64,000 nucleotides of DNA from Flavobacteriaceae bacterium UBA4022 (GCA_002384055.1 DGAU01000011.1:10771-74770), one strand, 5' to 3'. Shown: positions 9,825-19,464, counted from the first letter of the stretch. Notes: generated by a model not told the origin, from the letters alone. Program-made: numbers and translations.

Positions 9825-9832
9825 CAAAGGTA
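9825..9832 (-). promoter_or_regulatory. -7 promoter element of uvrA (TACCTTTG)
   Basis: Exact match to the Bacteroidota -7 consensus TAnnTTTG on the minus strand, 7 bases before the uvrA ATG at 9818. No clear -33 TTG was found. It decides the start choice, because the alternative TTG codon lies inside the element. Confidence 0.5.
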
Positions 9833-9888
9833 CTTAATTGCCCGTTAAATACATCCATTGAGACCGGCCGTGATCTTAAAAATAATGG

Positions 9889-10905
9889 CTATTTGCTGTT
9901 GGCCTCTTTGTAGATATAGGGATAAAATCCAAGAGCGATGTAGAGCAGGACACTTAGGGTTACGGAAATACCCAGAATTAAGAATACCGGTGACCATTGT
10001 AAAATGAGTGAGACCAGGGGAATAAACACTCCAAAGCCGATCAATAGGGCGAAGACAACATAGAGGTAATTCATGATGGGAGGCAAATGAGATTCTGTCT
10101 GCCCTTTAAATTGCATTAGTTTTGGCACGACCTCCTGGTTCATGTATTCCCCTAATTTGGCCAAAAACACATCGTTGAACGATGAATCTTGAAAAGCCTC
10201 GTGGTCTATAGAAAGCGCGAGATTCATTATTTTGTCCTGATGCCTTTCAAATACCGCATTGTAATCTAGGGAGGCTTTAAAGTCGCCATATTTATAACCA
10301 AAATAATACCAGAGTCCCGAACCACATTTGTGGGCCAGCCATTTCTCGACGATGGCCCGACCATAAACATCGGGATATTTGATTTGCTCCAAGTTAAGGC
10401 GTTCACTTGGGTGGGTAAGCAGGAGTGATTTAAATTCCAAATAGAGGTTTTCGGTATCGTTGTACTGGTGGTGTTCTTGTAAAAACTCAATAGCTTGTTG
10501 CGACGAACCTTTGTAAAATTCTTTGACTTCAAAAAAGGTAAGGCCCTCGAATTCTTCTTCGATATAGTCTTTAAGACCGGGGACCCAAATTTTGGATCGG
10601 ACCATTAGCCCTATGATTTCTCTGAAATAATGCATTTTCTGGGTGAAACCGCTTAGGGTTTCTATGGCTTGCTGTCGCGTGTTTTTGTGGAAGACCGCTG
10701 CTAGTGCTAAATAAACCATCAATAAAGCTGCTAAACCGGCACTAATGCCAATAATTAAAGGGGCTTGAGCTTCAATTTGGTAACTGGTATCTGGTCGGTC
10801 CAAGCTCATTTGCCGGATTTGCAGGAACAAAAATATCCCAACCACACCACTAAAAGTGAGTGGGGTTAACTTCAGGAGATCTCGTATATGGCTTTTTCTA
10901 GACAC
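9889..10905 (-). CDS. membrane protein of unknown function with four predicted spans
   Basis: I do not recognise this 338-residue protein. It has two hydrophobic segments near the N-terminus (PLTFSGVVGIFLFLQI, about 14-29; IGISAGLAALLMVYLALAAVF, about 52-72), a soluble central domain of roughly 190 residues rich in charged and aromatic residues (EEEFEGLTFFEVKEFYKG and following), and two C-terminal spans (YLYVVFALLIGFGVFIPLVSLIL and VFLILGISVTLSVLLYIALG, about 280-330). The 2+2 arrangement around a soluble domain suggests an inner-membrane protein with a cytoplasmic or periplasmic middle. It stands alone on the minus strand; 61 bp separate it from the uvrA start and 128 bp from the ggt stop. 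No catalytic motif is visible. Confidence 0.7.
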   Translation of the reverse strand: MSRKSHIRDLLKLTPLTFSGVVGIFLFLQIRQMSLDRPDTSYQIEAQAPLIIGISAGLAALLMVYLALAAVFHKNTRQQAIETLSGFTQKMHYFREIIGLMVRSKIWVPGLKDYIEEEFEGLTFFEVKEFYKGSSQQAIEFLQEHHQYNDTENLYLEFKSLLLTHPSERLNLEQIKYPDVYGRAIVEKWLAHKCGSGLWYYFGYKYGDFKASLDYNAVFERHQDKIMNLALSIDHEAFQDSSFNDVFLAKLGEYMNQEVVPKLMQFKGQTESHLPPIMNYLYVVFALLIGFGVFIPLVSLILQWSPVFLILGISVTLSVLLYIALGFYPYIYKEANSK

Positions 10906-11033
10906 CGGTGGTAGTGAAATTATGAAATACTTAAACGAAACAAATTTAAGTCATTGGCCGCAATTATGTAGTATTTTACCTACAATTCGTTGAAACGAAG
11001 TATATGTTCGATGAATCACTGGGGTCTTGGACA

Positions 11034-12734
11034 CTAAAAACCTATGGCCGCATCATCTCCGCGAGGGTCCGCTCCACCTTCGAGCCGCCCGTCAGCGGTG
11101 CGCATGACCGCATCAACCTTACCGATGATTGTATTTTCTTTTTGATGTATCAGATATCCTTTTTCCTGAAGTTGTTTGAGTGCAAGACTATCAAATTTAG
11201 AGGGTTCGAATTGAACCATATCGGGAAGCCACTGGTGGTGAAAACGGGGCGCGTTGATGGCCGATTGAAGTGTCATATCGAATTCCTGTGTATTGAGAAT
11301 GATTTGCAGTACTGTGGTGATGATGGTTGATCCTCCTGGGGTGCCTAAACTCATCCAAAAAGCACCATCACGTTCTACGATCGTTGGGGTCATGGAACTT
11401 AACATACGTTTGCCCGGCGCAATAGCATTGGCCTGGCCCCCAACAAGCCCAAACATATTGGGCGTTCCCGGTTTGGCACTAAAATCATCCATTTCGTTGT
11501 TGTAAAAAAAACCGAGTTCGGGATCAAATAACTTAGAGCCATAACCGCCATTAAGGGTCGTGGTGACCGCGATGGCATTGCCTTTTTGATCAACGATCGA
11601 ATAATGCGTGGTCTCACTGCTTTCGTAAGGCAATAAATGCCCATAGCCCATGTCAGCCGACAAGGTCGCTTTCTCTGGAGTGAAATTGGCCATCCGTTGT
11701 TTCAGATAATCACGGGCTAATAATTGACTGCTCGGTACCGGGACATAATCAGGGTCACCCAAATAAAAACTCCGGTCGGCATATGCGCGACGCTCCGCCT
11801 CGACAATGTGTTGTATGTAATCGGCAGAGTGGTGTCCCATGGTTTTGAGGTCGAAAGGCTCGAGCATGGTGAGCATCTGACTCAGGCAAATCCCACCGCT
11901 AGAGGGAGGCCCCATGGAGATGACGTTTAAATTTTGATACTGGGTCACCACAGGGTCGCGCCATTTTGCCGCATAGTCTGCTAAATCAGAAGTTTGTATA
12001 ATGCCCCCATGTTCTTGAATAAATTGCGCCATCCGCTGGGCAATAGGCCCCCGATAGAAGCCGTCGGCGCCATCTTGTAAAATAGTGGAAAGTGTTCGGG
12101 CCAGGGCAGGATTCTTTATGGTGTCCCCCGCTTGATACCTTTGGGTATAGATCGAAGCCTTGCCTGAGGTTTCTGCGATGATTGGTCCGTACTTATTGAT
12201 GCGTTCGGCTTGGCGCTCAGTCACGGCATAGCCTTTATTGGCCAAGTCGATTACGGGCTGAATGAGCATGTCTAGCGGAAGGGTACCAAATTTTTCATGG
12301 ACGGCAAAAAGGCCTGCAATTGTTCCGGGTACACCCACAGCTAAACCACCTGTTTTACTGAGGTCTTGTTGGTAATTACCCAAATCATCTAGGTACAAAT
12401 CTTTGTGGGCACTGGCTGGCGCACGTTCTCGAAAATCTAAAGAACCCAATGAGCCATCGGCCATGCGGTAAACCATAAATCCACCACCTCCTATATTTCC
12501 GGCATAGGGATAGCATACGGCCAAAGCCAACTCGGTGCCGATCATGGCATCAAAAACATTTCCTCCATTTTTTAAAATACCAGCACCAATGGCTGAAGCC
12601 TCTGCTCTGGCCGAAACCACCATTGCGGAATCCGAAATGACCCCTTGGGTGTTATTTAATTTTTGTTGGCTTATATCGCCGCAACGCCAAACAACAAAGA
12701 GGGATGCGAAAAGAAAGAGATTTTTTAAGGTCAT
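11034..12734 (-). CDS. ggt: gamma-glutamyltransferase (secreted, self-processing)
   Basis: Ntn-hydrolase that cleaves glutathione and other gamma-glutamyl compounds outside the cytoplasm. The 566-residue precursor starts with a signal peptide (LKNLFLFASLFVV); the following Cys18 lies in a poor lipobox, so lipoprotein status is uncertain. The autocatalytic cleavage site and N-terminal nucleophile are at TTHYSIVD (Thr375), followed by GGYGSKL and NNEMDDF, and the substrate-loop glycines PGGSTIITTVLQ are present. The C-terminus ends with the family-typical ADPRGDDAAIGF. Length is normal for bacterial GGTs. It overlaps the ACP-phosphodiesterase-like gene by 4 bp (ATGA), so the two are co-translated, although no functional link is obvious. 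Confidence 0.94.
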   Translation of the reverse strand: MTLKNLFLFASLFVVWRCGDISQQKLNNTQGVISDSAMVVSARAEASAIGAGILKNGGNVFDAMIGTELALAVCYPYAGNIGGGGFMVYRMADGSLGSLDFRERAPASAHKDLYLDDLGNYQQDLSKTGGLAVGVPGTIAGLFAVHEKFGTLPLDMLIQPVIDLANKGYAVTERQAERINKYGPIIAETSGKASIYTQRYQAGDTIKNPALARTLSTILQDGADGFYRGPIAQRMAQFIQEHGGIIQTSDLADYAAKWRDPVVTQYQNLNVISMGPPSSGGICLSQMLTMLEPFDLKTMGHHSADYIQHIVEAERRAYADRSFYLGDPDYVPVPSSQLLARDYLKQRMANFTPEKATLSADMGYGHLLPYESSETTHYSIVDQKGNAIAVTTTLNGGYGSKLFDPELGFFYNNEMDDFSAKPGTPNMFGLVGGQANAIAPGKRMLSSMTPTIVERDGAFWMSLGTPGGSTIITTVLQIILNTQEFDMTLQSAINAPRFHHQWLPDMVQFEPSKFDSLALKQLQEKGYLIHQKENTIIGKVDAVMRTADGRLEGGADPRGDDAAIGF

Positions 12735-13318
12735 AAGGCGTTTAATTGTGCTCTTGTGAAAGTACGTATTTCTTCAAAAAATTGGGTAAAGTCATTTTCA
12801 AAATCGGGATAGTGTTCTTTGAGATCTGCGGGTGCCTGGTCCATATGAGACTGGCCTTTAGTTCGGCGATTCATTTGTGCAAGAATAGTACTGATGCCCT
12901 CGAAATCGGCATATTTCAAAAGCCAATTTTGCTCAATCATATAAGGCTTTAGGGATTGGATGCGTTGCGGTAGTTTGGAGGAATTGGTCTCCAAAAGATC
13001 ATAAAAATTTTGCACGTAATCCTCCAGGTTTTGGTCGTGGTAGAGTGCCCAGTTATGGGCGAGAAAATGATCATAAAATAGGTCGACAATGACCCCGCAG
13101 TAGTGGCCGTATTGTTTGTTGTGCAAGCGCGCTGTACTGCGCCGAAAAATAGGATGTGTATCCGTAAAGCTATCGATGGCACGATGCAGTAAAATACCTT
13201 GTTGTATTCCCGGAGCAAAATTTAAGTAAGCCTTGCCTTTGACGGCGTCCGCAATGAAATTACCAATTTGGATCTCGGGATGATCCCCTGAGAGATATAT
13301 ATGGGCCAAAAAATTCAT
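12731..13318 (-). CDS. ACP phosphodiesterase family protein (AcpH/DUF479)
   Basis: A 195-residue member of the acyl-carrier-protein phosphodiesterase family, which removes the 4'-phosphopantetheine group from holo-ACP. The characteristic features are the N-terminus MNFLAHIYLSGD, the HD-like segment GNFIADAVKGK, LLHRAIDSFTDTHP with His and Asp of the metal site, and YDHFLAHNW further on. It is the first gene of a two-gene minus-strand unit; ggt starts inside its last codons (ATGA overlap). The 172 bp upstream are shared with divergent glmM. Family assignment is secure; enzymatic activity is inferred from E. coli AcpH, and in Bacteroidota the physiological substrate is not known to me. Confidence 0.85.
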   Translation of the reverse strand: MNFLAHIYLSGDHPEIQIGNFIADAVKGKAYLNFAPGIQQGILLHRAIDSFTDTHPIFRRSTARLHNKQYGHYCGVIVDLFYDHFLAHNWALYHDQNLEDYVQNFYDLLETNSSKLPQRIQSLKPYMIEQNWLLKYADFEGISTILAQMNRRTKGQSHMDQAPADLKEHYPDFENDFTQFFEEIRTFTRAQLNAL

Positions 13319-13410
13319 GAGCTAAAGGTATTCAAAAATCTTTCGGCATGAGGCACCATATTTTGTGCCTTGTCTCGATTATCGGCTAGAGCTCATCCAA
13401 ATATAATGTG

Positions 13411-13418
13411 TAATTTTG
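13411..13418 (+). promoter_or_regulatory. -7 promoter element upstream of glmM (TAATTTTG)
   Basis: Exact TAnnTTTG match on the plus strand, giving a leader of about 65-70 bases before the glmM ATG at 13491. No convincing -33 element is visible. Confidence 0.4.
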
Positions 13419-13490
13419 TTAGCCAATGCGCTGAATGGTGATCCATTGAGCGGCTACGAAAATAAAGAAACACTTAAACCCGCATAAGAA

Positions 13491-14888
13491 ATGACCTTAA
13501 TAAAATCTATATCCGGTATTCGAGGAACCATCGGTGGTCCATCCGGAGACAATTTAACGCCTATTGATGCTGTAAAATACGCAGCAGCCTATGGGGTATG
13601 GATCAAAGCCCAAAGTCATGGCCAAAACCACAAAGTTGTGGTAGGGCGTGATGCCCGTATTTCGGGGGCGATGATTCAAGAATTGGTCATGCAAACTTTG
13701 GTGGGCTTAGGCATACATGTCATCGATTTAGGCTTGTCGACAACCCCAACCGTTGAGATTGCTGTGCCTCTAGAAAAAGCGCAGGGTGGGATCATTCTTA
13801 CCGCAAGTCACAACCCCAAACAATGGAATGCTTTAAAGCTCCTTAACGCTGCTGGTGAGTTTTTGAACGCTGAGGCCGGCCAAGAAATTCTCATACTGGC
13901 CGAATCTAAAGATTTGGTCTTTAGTCCGGTGGATGAGTTGGGCTTTATCGAAAAAAACGACACTTATATTCAGCAACATATTGATCAAATTCTTAAGCTA
14001 CCCATGGTAGATACCGATGCCATAAAAAAGGCGGGGTTCAAAATTGTTGTGGATGCTGTAAATTCTACGGGAGGCATTTCGATACCACCTCTTTTGACCG
14101 CACTAGGCGTGGAGGTTGTGCCTTTATACTGCACGCCAAATGGCGAATTTCCGCATAATCCAGAACCACTTAAAGAGCATTTGACGGACCTTATGGATCA
14201 AGTTCTTGCCCACAAAGCCGATTTGGGCGTGGTAGTGGACCCTGATGTAGACCGTTTGGCTTTTGTCGACGAGCATGGCGCTATGTTTGGTGAAGAATAT
14301 ACACTGGTGGCCGTGGCTGATTACATCTTGCGTCATCACCCAGGTCATACTGTTTCTAATTTATCGTCTTCACGTGCTTTGGGTGATGTGGCGACAAAAC
14401 TTGGCGGTCAATACCATGCAAGTGCCGTTGGTGAAGTTAATGTCGTGACCATGATGAAAGAAACCAATGCGGTTATTGGTGGTGAAGGCAATGGGGGCAT
14501 CATTTATCCCGAATTGCACTATGGCCGAGATAGCCTGGTTGGATTGGCTTTGTTTCTGAGTCATTTGGCACAGATGAATTTGTCTGTGAGTGCCTTGAGA
14601 AAAACATATCCGAACTATGAGATGAGTAAGAAAAAATTGGCCCTAACAGCCGATTTGGATGTGGATGCGATTTTGGCTACAATCACAGACCTATATGCTG
14701 ATGACCAACCCATTATTGTGGATGGAGTCAAAATAGATTTTGCCCACTCATGGGTGCATCTTAGAAAAAGTAACACCGAACCCATTATCAGGATATATAC
14801 TGAAGCGCAGACCCAAAATGAGGCGGATTTACTAGCGGATCGCTTTATTGAAGAGTTGCAAAACGTCGCCGCGCGCCTCAAAAAATAA
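13491..14888 (+). CDS. glmM: phosphoglucosamine mutase (alpha-D-phosphohexomutase)
   Basis: Cytoplasmic phosphohexomutase, most probably converting glucosamine 6-phosphate to glucosamine 1-phosphate for UDP-GlcNAc, peptidoglycan and LPS. The four conserved loops are visible: the phosphoserine loop TASHNPKQWNAL (Ser106), the metal loop DPDVDRLAFVD, the sugar-binding loop GGEGNGG, and the phosphate-binding loop RKSNTEPIIRIYTEA. At 465 residues it matches the Bacteroidota glmM length. The early SGIRGTIGGPSGDNLTP is the expected N-terminus. It converges on the acyltransferase gene downstream with a hairpin between them. Phosphomannomutase activity cannot be excluded from sequence alone. Confidence 0.9.
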   Translation: MTLIKSISGIRGTIGGPSGDNLTPIDAVKYAAAYGVWIKAQSHGQNHKVVVGRDARISGAMIQELVMQTLVGLGIHVIDLGLSTTPTVEIAVPLEKAQGGIILTASHNPKQWNALKLLNAAGEFLNAEAGQEILILAESKDLVFSPVDELGFIEKNDTYIQQHIDQILKLPMVDTDAIKKAGFKIVVDAVNSTGGISIPPLLTALGVEVVPLYCTPNGEFPHNPEPLKEHLTDLMDQVLAHKADLGVVVDPDVDRLAFVDEHGAMFGEEYTLVAVADYILRHHPGHTVSNLSSSRALGDVATKLGGQYHASAVGEVNVVTMMKETNAVIGGEGNGGIIYPELHYGRDSLVGLALFLSHLAQMNLSVSALRKTYPNYEMSKKKLALTADLDVDAILATITDLYADDQPIIVDGVKIDFAHSWVHLRKSNTEPIIRIYTEAQTQNEADLLADRFIEELQNVAARLKK

Positions 14889-14904
14889 GTTGACTTACTG
14901 GGTG

Positions 14905-14933
14905 TCGGAAACCATTTCCGATGTCTCCTTTTT
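14905..14933 (+). terminator. hairpin with T-run downstream of glmM
   Basis: Perfect 7-bp stem TCGGAAA/TTTCCGA with a 3-base loop (14905-14921). A TTTTT run follows 7 bases later, reaching the tail of the convergent acyltransferase gene. The spacer to the T-run makes it a moderate intrinsic terminator at best. Confidence 0.4.
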
Positions 14934-15801
14934 AGTCCAAATGTTTCCAGCGTTTGTGCGACCAAAGATAAAATTCTGGGGCCGTATAGATTTGTTGCTC
15001 CAATTCGTGGAGAAAGCGTCGGGTCACCTCAAGCTCTGGCAGGGCACTGGGGTCATCGCTCAAAGGCACCACAGTACCTTGGTAGTAACCGCGCTTTGTT
15101 TTTTCTATTTTGAGATAGACCAATGCATAATCTAATTCTCGTGCGATAAATTCTGTACCCGTGAAAAAGGGGGACTCTACGCCCAAAAAGGGGAGTTTGG
15201 TTTTATAAGTATTCGATCTTGGCGCTTGATCCGAAATAATCATGCTTAAGGTTTGTATGCCTTGAGCATCCTGTTGGTTAAGGTATTGTCTGAATTCTTT
15301 ATTGGCCACTAAGATCCCTTCAAAACGCCCTCTTATTTTGCGTACCAGGCGATCGAAATACGGGTTTTTTAATCTTTTGTATACACCAATTCCTTCGAAA
15401 GGCACCAGGCTCGGCATCATAAAGCTCCATTCCCAACTGGCGTAATGACCGCACATGATGAATCCGCTTTTTCCAGTTTGCTTTAAACCGTCAAAGTATT
15501 CAAGATTGATATAAGTGAATCGCTTTTTTAATTCGCGCTCTGAAATGGTCAAGCTCTTGAGGCTCTCGAAGATCAAATCACACAAATGCCGATAAAATTT
15601 ATGTCCAATGACCTTAAGATCTCTTTCTGAACGATTGGGAAATGCCCTTTGTAAGTTCTGCTTTACGACCGCTTTGCGGTAGCCAAAAACATAATAAACC
15701 AAGTAATAACAGGCCGAGGATAATCCGTACAGCACCCGCATGGGCAGAATGGAAAACCCCCATAAAATAGGATAGAGTAAGAGAAAAGCAACTTGGTTCA
15801 T
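14932..15801 (-). CDS. LpxL/HtrB-family lysophospholipid or lipid A acyltransferase
   Basis: A 289-residue membrane-anchored acyltransferase that probably adds a secondary acyl chain to lipid A or a related lipid at the inner membrane. The catalytic H-X4-E/D motif is in CGHYASWEW (His about residue 118), and the second block SDQAPR followed by PFFTGTEFIARE fits the family. An N-terminal hydrophobic anchor (FLLLYPILWGFSILPMRVLYGL) precedes it, and the C-terminus YLWSHKRWKHLD is typical. Its stop lies 43 bp from the end of convergent glmM. Which lipid it acylates cannot be read from the sequence. Confidence 0.87.
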   Translation of the reverse strand: MNQVAFLLLYPILWGFSILPMRVLYGLSSACYYLVYYVFGYRKAVVKQNLQRAFPNRSERDLKVIGHKFYRHLCDLIFESLKSLTISERELKKRFTYINLEYFDGLKQTGKSGFIMCGHYASWEWSFMMPSLVPFEGIGVYKRLKNPYFDRLVRKIRGRFEGILVANKEFRQYLNQQDAQGIQTLSMIISDQAPRSNTYKTKLPFLGVESPFFTGTEFIARELDYALVYLKIEKTKRGYYQGTVVPLSDDPSALPELEVTRRFLHELEQQIYTAPEFYLWSHKRWKHLD

Positions 15802-15899
15802 CGCAGGGTAAAATTAATGAAATTTTATTACGGAACACTATATTATCGCAAAAGGCCATGTTGGGTCGGCAGAAATGTCTTGAAGTACACTAAAAAAAC

Positions 15900-15912
15900 T
15901 GACAGGGTGTCA
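15900..15912. promoter_or_regulatory. inverted repeat TGACA-N3-TGTCA upstream of dnaK
   Basis: A perfect 5-bp inverted repeat with spacer GGG, 80 bases before the dnaK ATG. It is much shorter than CIRCE (9-bp arms, 9-base spacer), and no TAnnTTTG element is seen in this intergenic region, so dnaK may be read from a differently controlled promoter. Operator function is inference. Confidence 0.35.
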
Positions 15913-15991
15913 TATCCGTTGTGATGGCATAATCCTTGTCAATTACCACACGAACTTAAACCGCAACATTAATTCGTAACGATAAATTAAT

Positions 15992-17893
15992 ATGAGTAAA
16001 ATAATAGGAATAGATTTAGGAACAACCAACTCATGTGTTTCCGTGATGGAAGGTAGTGAGCCCACTGTCATCCCAAATGCAGAGGGTAAGAGAACCACGC
16101 CTTCGGTTATTGCGTTTGTAGAAGGTGGTGAAATTAAAGTAGGAGATCCAGCCAAACGGCAGGCGGTCACCAACCCAACGAAGACCATTTCTTCGATCAA
16201 ACGATTCATGGGTAACAAATACTCAGAGTCAAGTCAAGAAGCAAAGCGTTCTCCCTATAAGGTGGTCAAAGGCGATAACGACACCCCAAGAGTCGATATC
16301 GATGGCCGTCTTTATACGCCGCAAGAACTCAGTGCGATGATCCTTCAGAAAATGAAAAAAACGGCCGAAGATTACCTTGGTCAAGAAGTCACTCGCGCCG
16401 TGATTACGGTTCCGGCTTATTTTAATGATAGCCAGCGTCAAGCGACAAAAGAGGCGGGCGAAATTGCCGGTCTCAAAGTAGAACGCATCATCAACGAACC
16501 TACTGCTGCAGCTTTGGCTTACGGTTTAGACAAGAAAAACATCGATCAAAAAATTGTGGTGTTTGACTTTGGAGGAGGGACCCACGATGTCTCTGTCTTA
16601 GAATTAGGTGATGGGGTCTTTGAAGTGTTAGCCACTGATGGAGACACACACTTAGGTGGAGATGATGTGGATCAAAAGATCATTAATTGGTTGGCGGATG
16701 AATTTATGAGTGAAGAACAAATGGATTTACGCAATGACCCAATGGCCTTGCAGCGCTTGAAAGAAGCTGCTGAAAAAGCCAAAATTGAATTGTCTTCAGC
16801 CACGCAAACCGAAATCAATTTACCTTATGTGACGGCCACAGCGAGTGGTCCGAAGCACTTGGTCAAGACCTTGAGCCGTTCTAAATTTGAGCAGCTGATT
16901 GACGATTTAGTCAAACGCACCATTGCCCCATGTGAAAAGGCGATGAAAGCAGCCGGATTAAGTAAAAGTGATATCGACGAAATTATTTTGGTTGGTGGAT
17001 CAACACGTATTCCTGCGGTACAAGAAGCTGTTGAGAAGTTCTTTGGTAAAGCACCAAACAAAGGAGTTAATCCAGATGAGGTGGTTGCTGTAGGTGCCGC
17101 TATTCAAGGAGGTGTCCTTACGGGAGATGTCAAAGATGTCTTATTGTTGGATGTGACGCCGCTATCCCTGGGTATTGAAACTATGGGAAGCGTCCTGACC
17201 AAATTGATCGATGCCAATACGACGATTCCAACCAAAAAGAGCCAAGTCTTTAGTACAGCAGCAGATAGCCAGCCGAGTGTTGAGATTCACGTGTTGCAAG
17301 GCGAACGCCCTATGGCCAGGGACAACAAAACTATTGGTCGCTTTCACCTGGATGGTATTCCTCCAGCACAGAGGGGTGTGCCACAAATCGAGGTGACCTT
17401 CGATATTGACGCCAACGGAATCATCAAAGTGAGTGCCACAGATAAGGCCACTGGGAAGTCTCAAGACATTCGTATTGAGGCCTCATCAGGACTTACTGAG
17501 GAAGAAATCAAACAGATGAAAGCTGATGCCGAAGCGAATGCGGAAGCTGATAAGTCTGCCAAAGAAACTGCGGATAAAATCAACGAAGCGGATGCCATGA
17601 TTTTCCAAACGGAAAAACAATTGAGTGAATTTGGAGACAAACTCAGTGACGACAAAAAGCAACCCATCCAAGAAGGACTTGAAGCATTGAAAAAGGCTTA
17701 TGAAGCCAAAGATATTGCTACGATTCAGCCTGCCTTAGATCAGATCAACGAAGCCTGGAAAACGGCGTCGGAAGAAATGTACAAGGCTCAAGCAGAAGGA
17801 CAGGGACAAGATGCTGGACCTGGACCTGATGCAGGGGCTTCGGGACAAGACGCAAACGATGTCGAGGATGTCGATTTTGAGGAAGTCAAGTAA
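15992..17893 (+). CDS. dnaK: molecular chaperone DnaK (Hsp70)
   Basis: ATP-dependent cytoplasmic chaperone that folds and protects proteins together with DnaJ and GrpE. The nucleotide-binding domain (about 1-380) shows [14 protein letters not shown], the Bacteroidota-type phosphate loop [14 protein letters not shown] (His where E. coli has Phe), and [13 protein letters not shown]. The linker [16 protein letters not shown] leads into the substrate-binding domain (about 390-510), then a helical lid. The low-complexity tail, rich in Gly, Ala and Asp, ends EDVDFEEVK, like the usual EEVK/EEVD end. It has 633 residues, normal. No dnaJ or grpE is adjacent. Upstream is a TGACA-N3-TGTCA repeat; downstream a strong bidirectional terminator. 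Confidence 0.98.
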   Translation: MSKIIGIDLGTTNSCVSVMEGSEPTVIPNAEGKRTTPSVIAFVEGGEIKVGDPAKRQAVTNPTKTISSIKRFMGNKYSESSQEAKRSPYKVVKGDNDTPRVDIDGRLYTPQELSAMILQKMKKTAEDYLGQEVTRAVITVPAYFNDSQRQATKEAGEIAGLKVERIINEPTAAALAYGLDKKNIDQKIVVFDFGGGTHDVSVLELGDGVFEVLATDGDTHLGGDDVDQKIINWLADEFMSEEQMDLRNDPMALQRLKEAAEKAKIELSSATQTEINLPYVTATASGPKHLVKTLSRSKFEQLIDDLVKRTIAPCEKAMKAAGLSKSDIDEIILVGGSTRIPAVQEAVEKFFGKAPNKGVNPDEVVAVGAAIQGGVLTGDVKDVLLLDVTPLSLGIETMGSVLTKLIDANTTIPTKKSQVFSTAADSQPSVEIHVLQGERPMARDNKTIGRFHLDGIPPAQRGVPQIEVTFDIDANGIIKVSATDKATGKSQDIRIEASSGLTEEEIKQMKADAEANAEADKSAKETADKINEADAMIFQTEKQLSEFGDKLSDDKKQPIQEGLEALKKAYEAKDIATIQPALDQINEAWKTASEEMYKAQAEGQGQDAGPGPDAGASGQDANDVEDVDFEEVK

Positions 17894-17906
17894 TGGTTAG
17901 ATGAAC

Positions 17907-17942
17907 AAAAAAAAAGCGGCCCGAATGGGCCGCTTTTTTTTT
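17907..17942. terminator. bidirectional intrinsic terminator between dnaK and the HsdR-N-like gene
   Basis: Eight-bp GC-rich stem AGCGGCCC/GGGCCGCT with loop GAAT (17915-17934), flanked by a 9-A run on the left and a 9-T run on the right. It can serve dnaK (plus) and the convergent minus-strand gene. Confidence 0.9.
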
Positions 17943-17951
17943 GCTTTAGTC

Positions 17952-18389
17952 CTAAAATGGCAAATCTTCCAAAAAGGAATAGGCCTTTTCTTTTTGGTCA
18001 ACCAGACAATAAATGTGTTTTAGACCGTTGCTGACCATCAAATAATCGGCCTCTAGGACCAAATTATAACGGGCGATTTGATCAAAGGTAGATTGGTCTA
18101 AGGGGATCTCTGGGGCCTTACACTCCACAATAAGCTTGATGCGTCCATCGGGATGATAAACGACAATGTCGCAGCGCTTGACCATATTGTTGTAAGTGAT
18201 TTGGCGTTCGACGCTCATCAAATGAGGGGATTGCGATTTGTCGATCAGCAGCCATTGTATGACGTGCTGGCGCACCCATTCTTCTGGTGTGAGCACCACA
18301 AATAATTTTCGAACGGGATCAAAGATCAACCGTTTGTTTTCCTTATTTTTGAAACGAAACGTATAGGGGCGAAAATGCAAGGCTACCAT
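17952..18389 (-). CDS. type I restriction R-subunit N-terminal-like (PD-(D/E)XK fold) protein
   Basis: A 145-residue stand-alone protein that matches only the N-terminal nuclease-fold domain of HsdR. The PD-(D/E)XK core is visible as CDIVVYHPDG followed by LIVECKAPE (Asp...Glu-X-Lys), with TPEEWVRQHVIQWLL upstream. There is no helicase domain and no hsdM or hsdS nearby, so this is not a restriction system; short proteins of this type are widespread housekeeping hypotheticals in flavobacteria, often divergent from holA as here. I prefer ATG at 18389 because it gives the family-typical N-terminus; starts at 18407 and 18413 are also possible. Function unknown. Confidence 0.82.
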   Translation of the reverse strand: MVALHFRPYTFRFKNKENKRLIFDPVRKLFVVLTPEEWVRQHVIQWLLIDKSQSPHLMSVERQITYNNMVKRCDIVVYHPDGRIKLIVECKAPEIPLDQSTFDQIARYNLVLEADYLMVSNGLKHIYCLVDQKEKAYSFLEDLPF

Positions 18390-18459
18390 GGTACAAAGTA
18401 ACACCATATCCATGTATTTACATAAGTTTTTCTCGCCTCGCTCAATCGCTTAACCTTTT

Positions 18460-19464
18460 ATGGCACTCGACCAGGTAAAAAAAATAACAGACGCAATTGC
18501 CAATGGCAAGGCCGCCTCAGTCTATTTTTTGATGGGGGAAGAAACCTATTATATTGATGCCATCAGCCATTATATCGAAAATAACATCCTATCACCCGAG
18601 GAGCAAGGGTTCAATCAAATGGTGCTTTATGGTCGTGATGTGACAGTCGATCAAATTATAGGACACGCAAAGCGTTTTCCGATGATGGCCGAAAAGCAGG
18701 TCATCATTGTCAAGGAAGCGCAAGATTTGTCCCGATCGATCGAGGAGTTAGTATCCTATGTACAACAACCCCAGCCCAGTACCGTACTGGTTATTTGCTA
18801 TAAATACAAAAAGTTGGATGCCCGTAAAAAATTGGCTAAGACCCTCAAGACCCATGGCGTTTTGTTTGAGAGCAATAAGCTCTATGATAATCAGTTGCCT
18901 GACTGGATCAAACGAGTGCTTTCGGGACGTGGCTATAGCGTTGCGCCAAAGGCAGCACAGATGTTGGCTGATTTTTTGGGCAATGACCTGAGTAAAATAA
19001 GTAAAGAACTGGAGAAATTGCAGCTGATTCTACCCAAGGATCAGACCATTTCGCCTCAAGACGTCGAAACGCATATTGGCATCAGTAAAGACTATAATAA
19101 TTTTGAACTCCAATCGGCCATTGCCCAAGGAGATCAATTGAAGGCTTACCAAATCGTCACTTATTTTGCCAACAATCCAAAGCACCATCCCATTGTTATG
19201 ACGATTGCCTTGCTGTACAGTTTTTTTGCCAAACTCTTGCTATATCATTCCCTGAGCGACAAGTCGATGGCCGCCAAAGCTCTGGCCATAAATCCATATT
19301 TTGTAAAGGAATACCAGCTAGCAGCCCGATACTATTCCATGAAGCAGGTCACGGCCATCATAGGGAATATAAGGAATGTTGATATGAAGAGTAAGGGCGT
19401 AGGCGCGTCGCAACTGTCGTTGGTGGATTTACTTCACGAGCTGCTCTTGGCTATTTTTAAATAA
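18460..19464 (+). CDS. holA: DNA polymerase III subunit delta
   Basis: Clamp-loader wrench subunit that opens the beta sliding clamp during DNA replication. The 334-residue length, the AAA-like N-domain opening (AIANGKAASVYFLMGEETYYID), the PMMAEKQVIIVKEAQDL strand-helix segment and the C-terminal helical collar domain fit HolA. It lacks a catalytic P-loop, as expected for delta. The gene is divergent from the HsdR-N-like gene with a short intergenic region, and ends one base from the convergent DoxX-family stop. Sequence conservation of HolA is low, but the overall pattern is clear. Confidence 0.9.
   Translation: MALDQVKKITDAIANGKAASVYFLMGEETYYIDAISHYIENNILSPEEQGFNQMVLYGRDVTVDQIIGHAKRFPMMAEKQVIIVKEAQDLSRSIEELVSYVQQPQPSTVLVICYKYKKLDARKKLAKTLKTHGVLFESNKLYDNQLPDWIKRVLSGRGYSVAPKAAQMLADFLGNDLSKISKELEKLQLILPKDQTISPQDVETHIGISKDYNNFELQSAIAQGDQLKAYQIVTYFANNPKHHPIVMTIALLYSFFAKLLLYHSLSDKSMAAKALAINPYFVKEYQLAARYYSMKQVTAIIGNIRNVDMKSKGVGASQLSLVDLLHELLLAIFK

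Noticed and set aside
10986..10999. Hairpin TTCGT/ACGAA downstream of ggt
   Set aside because: 5-bp stem with no T-run on either strand; not a convincing terminator.
17952..18389. HsdR-like domain as sign of a restriction-modification system
   Set aside because: No hsdM, hsdS or helicase domain; the short stand-alone form next to holA is an ordinary flavobacterial hypothetical.
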